From assembly GCF_026167545.1 (NCBI RefSeq), contig NZ_CP110678.1, positions 1,981,501-2,045,500 on the forward strand: a DNA stretch of 64,000 bases. The letters run 5' to 3'. This DNA comes from Sphingomonas sp. S1-29. Its GTDB lineage: Bacteria > Pseudomonadota > Alphaproteobacteria > Sphingomonadales > Sphingomonadaceae. Below the pieces are notes generated by a model. It worked only from the letters and a program-made list of their open reading frames with translations. It made no database searches and had not been told where the DNA came from. The position numbers and the translations under genes are program-made. The stretch's first letter is position 1; each line of letters begins with the position of its first letter. Positions 54,727-63,134 of the stretch are shown here, piece after piece.

Positions 54727-55722
54727 ATGCCCTTCGCACGCACCATCCTAACCGCCATCGGAGCCCTGACCATGACTGCCACCCCCGCCGCCGCGCAAGA
54801 CAATCCCGGCTGGACCCTGGTCATCCACGGCGGCGCTGGCGTGATCGAACGGGCGCGGATGACCCCCGATCGCGAGGCTGCGGCGCGCGCCGGGCTGAAT
54901 GCCGCAATCGATGCCGGGACCAAGGTGCTGGCGGCGGGCGGCAGCGCGCTCGACGCGGTCGAGGCGGCGGTGCGCGTGCTCGAGGATGATCCCAGCTTCA
55001 ATGCCGGGCGCGGCGCGGTGTTCACCTATGAGGGCACCAACGAGCTCGACGCCGCGATCATGGAGGGCACCACGCGCAAGGCGGGTGCGGTCGCGGGGAT
55101 CAACGCGACCAAGAACCCGATCGGCCTGGCGCGCGCGGTGATGGAGAACAGCCCGCACGTGATGCTCGCGGGCGAAGGCGCCAACCGCTTCTCGCGCGAG
55201 CAGGGCCTCGAACAGGCCGGCCCCGAATGGTTCGCCACCGACGAGCGCCGCCGCCAGCTCGACGAGCTGAAGTCGCAGGGCGCCAACGCCTACGACATCG
55301 ACATGAAATACGGCACCGTCGGCGCGGTCGCGCGCGATGCCAAGGGGCATGTCGCCGCCGCAACCTCGACCGGCGGCGTCACCGGCAAGCGCTGGGGCCG
55401 GATCGGCGATTCGCCGCTGATCGGGGCGGGCACCTATGCCGACGATCGCGCCTGCGCGATCTCCGCCACCGGCGCGGGCGAATTCTTCATCCGCGAGGGC
55501 GTGGCGCATGAAATCTGCGCGCGGGTGCGCTTCAAGGGCGAGACGCTGAAGGCCGCCGCCGACGTGGTGATGGCCGAAACGCTGGCGCTGGGCGGCACCG
55601 GCGGGGTGATCGTGACGGGGCCGAGCGGCGAGATGGCGTACAGCTTCAACACGCCGGGGATGTATCGCGGGATGGCGAGCGCCGCGGGCAAGCGGAGCGT
55701 GGCGATTTACGGGGACGAGTGA
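54727..55722 (+). CDS. Exported isoaspartyl peptidase/L-asparaginase (Ntn hydrolase)
   Basis: 331 residues from ATG 54727; signal peptide MPFARTILTAIGALTMTATP with cleavage near AAAQ. Type III asparaginase fold: LVIHGGAGVIERARM near residue 32, NAGRGAVFTYEGTNELDAAI near 92, and the autoprocessing site KYGTVGAVARDAKGHVAAAT near 195 with Thr after Gly as the catalytic nucleophile. Then GGVTGKRWGRIGDSPLIGAG and SATGAGEFFIREGVAHEI. It hydrolyses beta-aspartyl dipeptides. The N-terminal signal indicates a periplasmic form. Confidence 0.93.
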   Translation: MPFARTILTAIGALTMTATPAAAQDNPGWTLVIHGGAGVIERARMTPDREAAARAGLNAAIDAGTKVLAAGGSALDAVEAAVRVLEDDPSFNAGRGAVFTYEGTNELDAAIMEGTTRKAGAVAGINATKNPIGLARAVMENSPHVMLAGEGANRFSREQGLEQAGPEWFATDERRRQLDELKSQGANAYDIDMKYGTVGAVARDAKGHVAAATSTGGVTGKRWGRIGDSPLIGAGTYADDRACAISATGAGEFFIREGVAHEICARVRFKGETLKAAADVVMAETLALGGTGGVIVTGPSGEMAYSFNTPGMYRGMASAAGKRSVAIYGDE

Positions 55723-55729
55723 GGGTTCT

Positions 55730-55855
55730 CCCCTTCCCTTACAGGGAGGGGATGGGGGTCGGTCGAGTGACCGTGGTACGGTAGCCCTGGTTGTTGTGGT
55801 TTCCGTATCGCCCGGACCCTACCCACCCCCGACCCCTCCCTTACAGGGAGGGGGG
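55730..55855. repeat. Palindromic repeat, family B, copy 5
   Basis: CCCCTTCCCTTACAGGGAGG, TGGGGGTCGGTCGAG, central GGTACGG/CCGTATCG, ACCCACCCCC, CCCTCCCTTACAGGGAGGGG. Confidence 0.9.
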
Positions 55856-55895
55856 AAGTATTGGCTTCGTCATAAAGCACCGCTAGCGCAGGCAC

Positions 55896-56777
55896 ATGCT
55901 TCGTACCCTCGCCCTGCTCGCCGCGCTTTTCGCACTCGCCTTCCACACCCCCGCCCAAGCCTATGGCCGCTACGCGCACGGCGCGGTCGCGCGGATCGCG
56001 CTCGCCAACGCGAGCCCCGCGACCCGCGCCAAGGTGGCGGCGATGCTGCGGCAGACCGCGCTGCTCCAGACCCCCAGCTGCCGCGCCGCCAGCCCCGAAG
56101 ACGCCAGCGTCTGGCCCGATTGCATCCGCGGAATGGGCGAGCGGTTCAGCTACACCTCGCCCTGGCATTATCAGAACATCGACATCTGCAAGCCGTTCGA
56201 CCCGGCAAGCGCGTGCAAGGACGGCAATTGCGTGTCGGCGCAGATCGACCGGCAGGTGAAGATCCTGCAGAACAGCACGGTTCCGCAAAGCGAGAAGGTG
56301 GCGGCGCTCGCTTTCCTGATCCACTTCGTCGGCGACCTGCACATGCCGCTCCATGCCGGCGACCGCGGCGATCGCGGCGGCAATGATGTGAAGTCGAGCT
56401 ATGGCGACTATGTCAGCGAACGGCTCAACCTGCATTCGGTGTGGGACGGCCAATTGGCCGAACGCGCGCTGACGACACCGCCCTCGCTTGAACGAGTCTA
56501 TTCAGCGCAGGAACGCGCGGCAATCGCTGCCGGGACGACCGAGGACTGGAGCCGTGAAGCCTGGGCCGTAAGCCACGACGTCGCCTATGCACTGGCACTC
56601 GGCGGCGATCCGTGTGGCCCCAAGCCCTCTGAGCGGGTGACCCTCACCAACGCCGCGATCGAACAGGCGATCGCGCCTGCGCGGTTGCAGGTCGAGCGCG
56701 CGGGACTGCGGCTGGCGCGATTGCTCGACGAGGCGCTCGATCCGGCAAAGGCGTTCAAGCCCGAGCGGCGGCGGTAG
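55896..56777 (+). CDS. S1/P1 family nuclease
   Basis: 293 residues from ATG 55896 with a signal peptide (MLRTLALLAALFALAFHTPA, cleavage after QA). Tri-zinc nuclease of the S1/P1/phospholipase-C fold acting on single-stranded nucleic acids outside the cytoplasm. Ligand residues in order: mature start YGRYAH (family usually starts with W; Tyr here), WPDCIRG (Asp), SPWHYQNID (His), LIHFVGDLHMPLH (His, Asp, His) and LNLHSVWD (His, Asp). Six or seven Cys suggest disulfides. The family's ligand set is otherwise complete. Confidence 0.9.
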   Translation: MLRTLALLAALFALAFHTPAQAYGRYAHGAVARIALANASPATRAKVAAMLRQTALLQTPSCRAASPEDASVWPDCIRGMGERFSYTSPWHYQNIDICKPFDPASACKDGNCVSAQIDRQVKILQNSTVPQSEKVAALAFLIHFVGDLHMPLHAGDRGDRGGNDVKSSYGDYVSERLNLHSVWDGQLAERALTTPPSLERVYSAQERAAIAAGTTEDWSREAWAVSHDVAYALALGGDPCGPKPSERVTLTNAAIEQAIAPARLQVERAGLRLARLLDEALDPAKAFKPERRR

Positions 56778-56797
56778 GGAGAGACCGCCGCTACGCC

Positions 56798-56868
56798 CGT
56801 CACCCCAGCTTTCACTGGGGTGACGATTGGCGCGGGTAGGCTATCCCCTCCCGCAAGCGGGAGGGGGG
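56798..56868. repeat. Family E and family A hairpins between convergent genes
   Basis: GTCACCCCAGCTTTCACTGG then GGTGAC (about 56799-56825), followed by CCCCTCCCGCAAGCGGGAGG then GG near 56847-56868. Between the nuclease and pal stop codons. Confidence 0.8.
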
Positions 56869-56874
56869 CCAAGT

Positions 56875-57399
56875 TCAGCTCACCACCACGGTGACCGCGC
56901 GGCGATCCTGCGCCCAGGCGGCTTCGCCCGAACCGCCCAGCGGGCGTTCCTTGCCATAGCTGATCGTCGTGATCCGATCGGCCGAGATGCCGCGCGCGAC
57001 GAGGTAGTTCTTCGCCGAATTGGCGCGGCGATCGCCCAGCGCGAGGTTGTATTCGCGCGTACCGCGCTCGTCGGCATGGCCCTCGATCGTGATCCGCGTC
57101 GCGGGATATTGCGCCAGCCACGTCGCCTGCCCGTCGAGGATCGCGCGCGCGGTGGGATCGATGTCGTAGCTGTCGAGCTCGAAATTCACCGTGTCGCTCT
57201 GGACCGAGCGGCGGAAGTCCTCGGCCGATCCGGGGACGTTGCCGGTGCCGACATTGCCGTCGTTCATGCCCGTGCCGGGTGCCACGGTCCCGGTCTCGCC
57301 GGGTGCGGGCGGGAGCACTTCGGGGCGCTTCTTGGCGCAGCCCGCGGTGGCCAGCAAAGCTGCACCCAGGATCAGCACCGTCGTTTTCTTGGTCGCCAT
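56875..57399 (-). CDS. pal: Peptidoglycan-associated lipoprotein Pal
   Basis: Outer-membrane lipoprotein of the Tol-Pal system, binding peptidoglycan and TolB. 174 residues; lipoprotein signal with lipobox ALLATAGC (Cys at about 21), a Gly/Pro linker, and a C-terminal OmpA-like domain with the peptidoglycan-binding ITIEGHADERGTREYNLALG near residue 105 and RRANSAKNYLVARGI. Last gene of the tol operon, 53 bp after tolB. Convergent with the S1/P1 nuclease gene, so cpoB/ybgF is not next to it as it is in many other proteobacteria. Confidence 0.96.
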   Translation of the reverse strand: MATKKTTVLILGAALLATAGCAKKRPEVLPPAPGETGTVAPGTGMNDGNVGTGNVPGSAEDFRRSVQSDTVNFELDSYDIDPTARAILDGQATWLAQYPATRITIEGHADERGTREYNLALGDRRANSAKNYLVARGISADRITTISYGKERPLGGSGEAAWAQDRRAVTVVVS

Positions 57400-57452
57400 G
57401 TCGTCGTCTCCTCTGAAACTTCAAATCGGTACGCGGTTGGATGGTTCCGGTA

Positions 57453-58964
57453 TCAGGGCCGGACCGGGCCCCAGCTGGGGTCCGACCCGTCGAGCGGGGT
57501 GGGGATGCGGCGCGCGTTGACCCCGGTCAGATCGACCGACCAGACCTGTGCCCCCGATCCGCGGCCCGAGCGCAGATAGGTGATGACGCGGCCATTGGGC
57601 GCCCAGCTCGGCCCCTCGTCGCCCCAGGCTTCGGTGAGGATCTTCTCGCCGCCGCCCGAGGGGTTCATGATGCCGATCTTGAACCCGCCGGCGATCCGCG
57701 TGAAGGCGATCAGGTCGCCGCGCGGGCTCCAGGCGGGGGTGCCGTAGCGGCCGCTGCCGAAGCTGATCCGGCGCTGGTTCGATCCGTCGGCGTTCATCAC
57801 ATACAGCTGCTGGGTGCCGCCGCGATCGCTTTCGAAGACGATCTTGCTGCCGTCGGGCGAATAGCTGCCGCCGGTGTCGATGCCGGGCGAATTGGTCAGC
57901 CGCTGCGGGCTGCCGCCGGAGGCCGCGACGCGGTACAGGTCGGTGTTGCCGTTCTGCGCCATCGAAAACAGGATGCTGCGGCCGTCGGGCGAGAAGCGCG
58001 GCGCAAAGGCGAGGCTGACTCCCGACACGACGCGGCGCTGACGCCCGGTGCCGATGTCGTAGACATAGATGGTCGGCTTGTCGTCGACATAGCTCATATA
58101 AACGATCGACTGCTGGTTGGGCGCGAAGCGCGGGGTCAGCACGATCGACTGGCCGTTGGTAAGGAATTTGTGGTTCGCGCCGTCCTGATCCATGATCGCC
58201 AGCCGCTTGATCCGCCGGTTCTTGGGACCGGTTTCGGAGACATAGACGATGCGGGTGTCGAAATACGGCCCCTCGCCGGTCAGCCTTGTATAGACGGTGT
58301 CGGCGCATTTATGCGCGGCGCGGCGCCAATCGGCGGGCGGCACGACAAAGCCCTGGCGCGACAGCTCGGCGCGGCTGAGCGCGTCGTAGAGATAGCAGCC
58401 GACGGTGAGCGTGCCGTCGTTGTTGGCGCGGATGAACCCCTGCACCAACGCCTGCGCGCCGGTGCCGCTCCAATAATCATAAGCGGGCGCGGTGACTTCG
58501 GGGAACGACACGGTGCGCAATTGGGCTGGCGCGATCGGGGTGAAGAGGCCCGAATTGCGAAGGTCGGTGGCGATGATCTCGGCGAGCTGCCGCCCGAGCG
58601 CGTCGGTCGATCCCGCGGCGGTGCTGGTGACCGCGGGGGTGGGGAAGAAGGGGATCGCGATCGGCATCGGCGCTGAAATGCCACCGGTCACGTCGACGAC
58701 GAGTTCCTCGCCCTGCTGCTCGGCGGGGGCGGCGGCGGGCGGCGGAACGATCTCCTGCGCCGCGGCGGGGAAGGCGATGGCGAGGACGGAAAGCGCCACC
58801 ACACCCGTTCGTTTCGAGCGAAGTCGAGAAACCGCCCCAGCCGTCCGGTCAGCGTTTCTCGACTTCGGCCCGCTGGGCCGAAGCTTGTCCTGAGCGCCTG
58901 CCTTGGCAGGCAGTCGAAGGGCTCGAAACGAACGGATTTGGCCAGGCTGTGCAAACCAACGCAT
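57453..58964 (-). CDS. tolB: Tol-Pal system protein TolB with a palindromic repeat in its signal-sequence region
   Basis: Periplasmic beta-propeller of Tol-Pal. Start ATG 58964 (MRWFAQPGQ), with GAGGAG 6-7 nt upstream, giving 503 residues versus about 430-450 normally. N-terminal TolB_N domain, then propeller repeats FAPRFSPDGRSILFSMAQNG, GGSYSPDGSKIVFESDRGGT, GTPAWSPRGDLIAFTRIAGG. The signal-sequence hydrophobic stretch GVVALSVLAIAFPAAAQ comes only at about residue 55, after 40 residues (RSFRAL ... SRLRSKRT) encoded by a family C palindromic repeat inserted in frame. A GTG just before VALSVLAIAF could start a shorter form, but it would lack basic residues before the hydrophobic core. Normal operon position otherwise. 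Confidence 0.93.
   Translation of the reverse strand: MRWFAQPGQIRSFRALRLPAKAGAQDKLRPSGPKSRNADRTAGAVSRLRSKRTGVVALSVLAIAFPAAAQEIVPPPAAAPAEQQGEELVVDVTGGISAPMPIAIPFFPTPAVTSTAAGSTDALGRQLAEIIATDLRNSGLFTPIAPAQLRTVSFPEVTAPAYDYWSGTGAQALVQGFIRANNDGTLTVGCYLYDALSRAELSRQGFVVPPADWRRAAHKCADTVYTRLTGEGPYFDTRIVYVSETGPKNRRIKRLAIMDQDGANHKFLTNGQSIVLTPRFAPNQQSIVYMSYVDDKPTIYVYDIGTGRQRRVVSGVSLAFAPRFSPDGRSILFSMAQNGNTDLYRVAASGGSPQRLTNSPGIDTGGSYSPDGSKIVFESDRGGTQQLYVMNADGSNQRRISFGSGRYGTPAWSPRGDLIAFTRIAGGFKIGIMNPSGGGEKILTEAWGDEGPSWAPNGRVITYLRSGRGSGAQVWSVDLTGVNARRIPTPLDGSDPSWGPVRP
58805..58935. repeat. Palindromic repeat, family C, copy 4, inside the 5' end of tolB, with a second element nested in it
   Basis: Arms CCGTTCGTTTCGAGCGAAGT and CTCGAAACGAACGG. 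The right half is split by a further palindromic segment: CGGCCCGCTGGGCCG, AAGCTTGTCCTGAGCG (family D-like) and CCTGCCTTGGCAGGCAG. All is read in the tolB frame without a stop. Confidence 0.9.
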
Positions 58965-58975
58965 CACTTCTCTCC

Positions 58976-59962
58976 TCAACCGGGCAGATTGTAGCGCAAC
59001 GTGAACGTCCGCCAGCCGCCGGGGGCATCATATAGCTCGGCGGGCAGGCCGCGAAGCGGGGAACAGCCGACGAAGGTCGCGATCGCCAGATCGTTGACGC
59101 GATCGACATAGCGGCGGTTGCCGTCATCGACTCCCTGCGGCTGGCCGACCACCGTCGGGCGCGAGCGCAGCGAGCCGTCCTCGGCCAGTTGCAACCGGAT
59201 CGTCACGCGAATCCGCTCGGCCCCAGGCCCAGGAGTCACCTGGCGATCCGCGCAAGGCTGCACCTGACGCCTGATTGCCGAACCGATATTGGCGAGCTGC
59301 GACGCGCCGACACGCTGCGCGGGCGCGGCGTTGCTCGCCTTGCGCGGGGTGTCGTCGGCGCTCAGGCCTTTGAGGAAATCGTCGCCTAGCCGCGATCCGC
59401 GCGGGCGCGCCTTCTTGGCGGCGGCGTCGGTGCCGCTGCCCTTGGCGGCGGCGGACTTCGGCGCGGCCTTTGCAGCAGCTGCCTTAGGGGCCGCCTTGGC
59501 AAGCGCTTTCGCGGCGGGGCGCGGTGCTGCCTTGGCCTTGGCGGGCGGCGCTTCGGCAGGCGCTGGGCGCTTGGGCGCTGCCTTGGGCGCAGGCTTGGCC
59601 GCCGGGCGCGGCACCGCTTTGGTCACGGGCCGCGGCGCGGGCTTCGCCGCCGGACGCGGTGCGGGGGCAGGCTCGGGAGGCGCGGGTTCGAGTTCGGGCG
59701 CCGGTTCGGGCTCGGATTCGGCGGGGGCGGGCGGCGCCGCGTCCTCGGGCGGCCCCTCCTCGGGCGCGACCGAGGCCGAGGGCGCTTCGAGCGTCGGCGA
59801 TTCGGCGACCAGCCCGACCTCGTCGACCAGGCTCACCTCGACCGGGGTCGACACCAGGCTTTCGGGATTGGGGGTCGCCAGGAAGCCGACCGACAACAGC
59901 CCGAACAGCACGACATGACCCGCCGCGGCGACGCCGAGTCCGACCTTTTCGGCGCGATCCAT
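58976..59962 (-). CDS. tolA: TolA-like energy-transducing protein
   Basis: 328 residues. Single N-terminal membrane anchor (VGLGVAAAGHVVLFGLLSVG, residues 7-26). A long Ala/Pro/Lys/Glu linker (residues 55-200; PEPAPELEPAPPEPAPAPRP then KAAPKAAAAKAAPKSAAAKG) spans the periplasm. The C-terminal TolA/TonB-like domain (from about 215) includes GSAIRRQVQPCADRQVTPGP, AERIRVTIRLQLAEDGSLRS and a terminal FTLRYNLPG. It bridges TolQR to Pal/TolB during division. Its stop lies 11 bp before the tolB ATG. Confidence 0.92.
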   Translation of the reverse strand: MDRAEKVGLGVAAAGHVVLFGLLSVGFLATPNPESLVSTPVEVSLVDEVGLVAESPTLEAPSASVAPEEGPPEDAAPPAPAESEPEPAPELEPAPPEPAPAPRPAAKPAPRPVTKAVPRPAAKPAPKAAPKRPAPAEAPPAKAKAAPRPAAKALAKAAPKAAAAKAAPKSAAAKGSGTDAAAKKARPRGSRLGDDFLKGLSADDTPRKASNAAPAQRVGASQLANIGSAIRRQVQPCADRQVTPGPGAERIRVTIRLQLAEDGSLRSRPTVVGQPQGVDDGNRRYVDRVNDLAIATFVGCSPLRGLPAELYDAPGGWRTFTLRYNLPG

Positions 59963-59978
59963 CAGGCGCGGCCCCGGC

Positions 59979-60416
<438 letters not shown>

Positions 60417-60422
60417 CGCTCA

Positions 60423-60560
60423 ATCCGCCCCAAGCTTGCTTGGGGAGGGGGACCGTCGCGAAGCGATGGTGGAGGGGCGGCGGCGCAGCCGCCGTTGCAC
60501 GGCGGCCCCCTCCACCATGCTGCGCATGGTCCCCCTCCCCCCGCTTCGCGCGGGGAGGAT
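60423..60560. repeat. Composite palindrome between tolQ and tolR
   Basis: Begins CCCCAAGCTTGCTTGGGGAG then GGGGACC, inner CGTCGCGAAGCGATGGTGG and GGCGGCGGCGCAGCCGCCG, then CCACCATGCTGCGCATGG and CCCCCTCCCCCCGCTTCGCG then CGGGGAGG. Co-directional genes flank it, so it lies within the operon transcript. Confidence 0.85.
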
Positions 60561-60571
60561 TGCAAGGCTCC

Positions 60572-61264
60572 TCACGCCCCCAGCTCCAGCTGCCGGCTCA
60601 GCGTCGCGTGGAAGCCGTCAGCAAACCGGTTCAGCCGCGCCTCGATCTTGTTGATGCCGTGACTAAAGCGATTGTACGCGATCACCGCGGGGATCGCCGC
60701 GAACAGCCCGATCGCGGTCGCGAACAGCGCCTCGGCGATGCCCGGCGCGACCACCGCGAGCGATGAATTCTGTGCCTGCGCGATCGCGGTGAAGCTGCGC
60801 ATGATCCCCCAGACGGTGCCGAACAGCCCGACGAAGGGCGCGACCGAGCCGATCGTTGCGAGCACGTTGAGCCGATCGGACATCCGATCGATCTCGCTCG
60901 CGACCGCGGCGCCCATCGCGGTACCCAGCCGCTCGCGCGTGCCCTCGCGGTCGATCGCCTTGCCCGCGGTCGATCGCCGCCATTCGGCGACGCCTGCCGA
61001 AAATACCCGCGCGATCGCCATGTCGCTTTCCGAATGGGTGCGGTGGAACGCATCGACATCCTCGGCGCGGCGATAGTCGTTCTCGAACTGGTCGATCGCC
61101 TTGCGCGCGCGGCCGATCTTGCGGCGGAAGCTGACGATGATCGCCCAGGTCCAGATACTCGCCAGCAACAGCCCGAGCATCACGCCCTTCACCACCCAGT
61201 CGGCGGTGAGGAACAGCGCCAGCGGGGACAGGGTCGCAGCGTCGGCGTTCACGATTGCTTCCAT
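60572..61264 (-). CDS. tolQ: TolQ, MotA/TolQ/ExbB proton channel family
   Basis: 230 residues, three transmembrane helices: residues 20-40 (WVVKGVMLGLLLASIWTWAI), 132-152 (ATIGSVAPFVGLFGTVWGIM) and 168-190 (GIAEALFATAIGLFAAIPAV), with the family motif APFVGLFGTVWGI and conserved Thr residues of the ion path. Start ATG 61264 directly abuts the TAG of ybgC (no gap). Confidence 0.96.
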   Translation of the reverse strand: MEAIVNADAATLSPLALFLTADWVVKGVMLGLLLASIWTWAIIVSFRRKIGRARKAIDQFENDYRRAEDVDAFHRTHSESDMAIARVFSAGVAEWRRSTAGKAIDREGTRERLGTAMGAAVASEIDRMSDRLNVLATIGSVAPFVGLFGTVWGIMRSFTAIAQAQNSSLAVVAPGIAEALFATAIGLFAAIPAVIAYNRFSHGINKIEARLNRFADGFHATLSRQLELGA

Positions 61265-61720
61265 CTAGCTCGGCTTTCCCTTTTCAGACACGGCGTCGAA
61301 CGCCTCTACCCACTTTGCCGGCTGGCGTCTCGCACGACCCGAAGGCGCGACGAACGCGACTTCGACCTGCGCATCGGTCAAGACGACCCCGTCGCGCATG
61401 ACTCGTTGATGAATATCGACCGAGGCGGCGCGAATTCGCGTGATCGTCGAGACGACCACCAGCGCATCGTCGAGCCGCGCGGGCGCGGCATAGCGGATTC
61501 GCAGATCGCGCACGACATAGGCGCCCTCGCCCGCCTCATGCGCGGCGCGCTGATCGACGCCGGCGACGCGCAGCATGTCCGAGCGCGCACGCTCCATGTA
61601 GCGCAGATAATTGGCGTGGTAGACGACGCCCGACAGGTCGGTATCCTCGAAATAGACGCGCACCGCGAAGCGATGCTCGCCGCCCACGAAGCGGCCCGAT
61701 TGCGGGGTGTCCGGCGTCAT
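61265..61720 (-). CDS. ybgC: Tol-Pal-associated acyl-CoA thioesterase YbgC
   Basis: 151 residues, hotdog fold. Active-site motif VYFEDTDLSGVVYHANYLRY near residue 22 with Asp, ERARSDMLR helix, and VRDLRIRYAAPARLDDALVV near 70. First gene of the tol operon as in most proteobacteria; acts on acyl-CoA or acyl-ACP and is linked to phospholipid metabolism at the envelope. Start ATG 61720. A 312-bp gap holding only repeats lies between it and ruvB upstream. Confidence 0.95.
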   Translation of the reverse strand: MTPDTPQSGRFVGGEHRFAVRVYFEDTDLSGVVYHANYLRYMERARSDMLRVAGVDQRAAHEAGEGAYVVRDLRIRYAAPARLDDALVVVSTITRIRAASVDIHQRVMRDGVVLTDAQVEVAFVAPSGRARRQPAKWVEAFDAVSEKGKPS

Positions 61721-62032
61721 TTGCGCGCATTAACCAAGGCTTGAGGACGGGTCAAAGCTTGTGCGGTGGATGCGGGCGCGAGGGAAGCGCGAATGTGGCG
61801 GCGGCGAGAGCCTCGTCGCATTCCCCGAACCGCTGGTCGCGCTCCTCCCCTCCCTGGAAGAGTGCCGGGTCGGCCATGCCCCCGCCATGGCCCGGACAGC
61901 GCGGGGCGCTGTTCACCCGACACTGGGTCGGGGGTGGGTCGAGTGCTCACGATACGGATGGGTGTGGTGAGCGGGTTCCGTAGCTCCCGGACCCTACCCA
62001 CCCCCAGCCCCTCCCTTCCAGGGAGGGGAGAG
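61721..62032. repeat. Gap between ruvB and ybgC: family B palindrome carrying a 64-nt double-hairpin module
   Basis: A family B element spans about 61846-62030. Its left hairpin CCCCTCCCTGGAAG is interrupted by a 64-nt module at 61861-61924: outer stem AGTGCCGGGT/ACCCGACACT, hairpins GGCCATGCC-CCC-GCCATGGCC and GGACAGCGC-GGG-GCGCTGTTC. The sequence resumes GGGTCGGGGGTGGGT. The remaining roughly 120 bp (61721-61845), which must hold any ybgC promoter, shows no clear -35/-10 and no coding frame I can support. Confidence 0.85.
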
Positions 62033-63064
62033 CTAGTCGAACAACCCGTCCTGCGCGCCCGTCGGCATCGGCAGTCCCAGATGTTTCCACGCCGCGCCGT
62101 TGAGGCAGCGCCCGCGCGCGGTGCGGGCGATCATGCCGATCTGGATGAGATACGGCTCGATCACTTCCTCGACGGTGTCGCGCGGCTCGGATAGCCCCGC
62201 CGCCAGCGTCTCGACCCCCACCGGGCCGCCACGATAAATGTCGGCGATCATCAGCAGATAGCGGCGGTCCATCGCGTCGAGCCCGAGCGAATCGACCTCG
62301 AGCCGGTTGAGCGCGGCATCAGCGGTGCGCGCATCGACGATCGGCGCGCCCGCGACATTGGCGAAGTCGCGCACCCGGCGCAGCAACCGCCCGGCGATCC
62401 GCGGGGTGCCGCGCGCGCGGCGGGCGACCTCGCGCGCGCCATCGGGCGAGATCGCCAGGTCGAGCAGCCCGGCGGCGCGGGTGATCACGCGTTCGAGCTC
62501 GTCGACGGAGTAGAATTGCAGCCGGATCGGAATGCCGAAGCGGTCGCGCAACGGGGTGGTGAGCAGCCCCTGCCGCGTCGTCGCGCCGACCAGAGTAAAG
62601 CGCGGCAGATCGATCCGCACGCTGCGCGCCGACGGCCCCTCGCCGATCATCAGGTCGAGCGCGCGATCCTCCATCGCGGGGTAGAGCACTTCCTCGACCG
62701 CGGGGGCGAGGCGGTGAATCTCGTCGATGAACAGCACGTCGCCATCCTCAAGGTTGGTGAGCAGCGCCGCCAGGTCGCCCGACTTGGCGATCACCGGCCC
62801 CGAGGTAGCTCGGAACCCCACCCCCATTTCGCGCGCGACGATCTGCGCCAGCGTGGTCTTGCCGAGCCCGGGCGGCCCGAAGAACAACACATGATCGAGC
62901 GCCTCGCCGCGCGACCGCGCCGCTTCGATAAAGATCCGCAGATTCTCACGCGCACCCTTCTGCCCGACGAAATCGTCGAGCGATTTGGGGCGCAGCGCGG
63001 CATCGACATCGTCGGGCTTGCGCAACGGGGTGAGGATGCGGTCGGTGTCGGTCACACCCTGCAT
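62033..63064 (-). CDS. ruvB: Holliday junction branch-migration helicase RuvB
   Basis: 343 residues from ATG 63064 ([19 protein letters not shown]). AAA+ motor that drives Holliday-junction migration with Ruv[21 protein letters not shown] near residue 27, Walker [21 protein letters not shown] near 60, Walker [21 protein letters not shown] near 108, sensor [20 protein letters not shown] near 155, and the C-terminal winged helix with [20 protein letters not shown]. ruvA and ruvC are not on the upstream side; a GH10 xylanase gene is, so the usual ruvCAB cluster is broken or located beyond the window. Confidence 0.97.
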   Translation of the reverse strand: MQGVTDTDRILTPLRKPDDVDAALRPKSLDDFVGQKGARENLRIFIEAARSRGEALDHVLFFGPPGLGKTTLAQIVAREMGVGFRATSGPVIAKSGDLAALLTNLEDGDVLFIDEIHRLAPAVEEVLYPAMEDRALDLMIGEGPSARSVRIDLPRFTLVGATTRQGLLTTPLRDRFGIPIRLQFYSVDELERVITRAAGLLDLAISPDGAREVARRARGTPRIAGRLLRRVRDFANVAGAPIVDARTADAALNRLEVDSLGLDAMDRRYLLMIADIYRGGPVGVETLAAGLSEPRDTVEEVIEPYLIQIGMIARTARGRCLNGAAWKHLGLPMPTGAQDGLFD

Positions 63065-63081
63065 TAGCCGCGCGCGCGGCG

Positions 63082-63096
63082 GAACGAAAGCGGGAC
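63082..63096 (-). promoter_or_regulatory. Degenerate LexA-like site upstream of ruvB
   Basis: On the minus strand GTCC-N7-GTTC, one mismatch from the alphaproteobacterial LexA box GTTC-N7-GTTC, 18 bp before the ruvB ATG. Weak evidence. Confidence 0.25.
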
Positions 63097-63134
63097 ATCG
63101 AACCGCCCGCCCCCATCCTGGCGAGCGATGGCGA

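Noticed and set aside
59440..59720. Repetitive stretch in tolA considered as a DNA repeat array
   Set aside because: It is the Ala/Lys/Pro linker of TolA, expected in this family.
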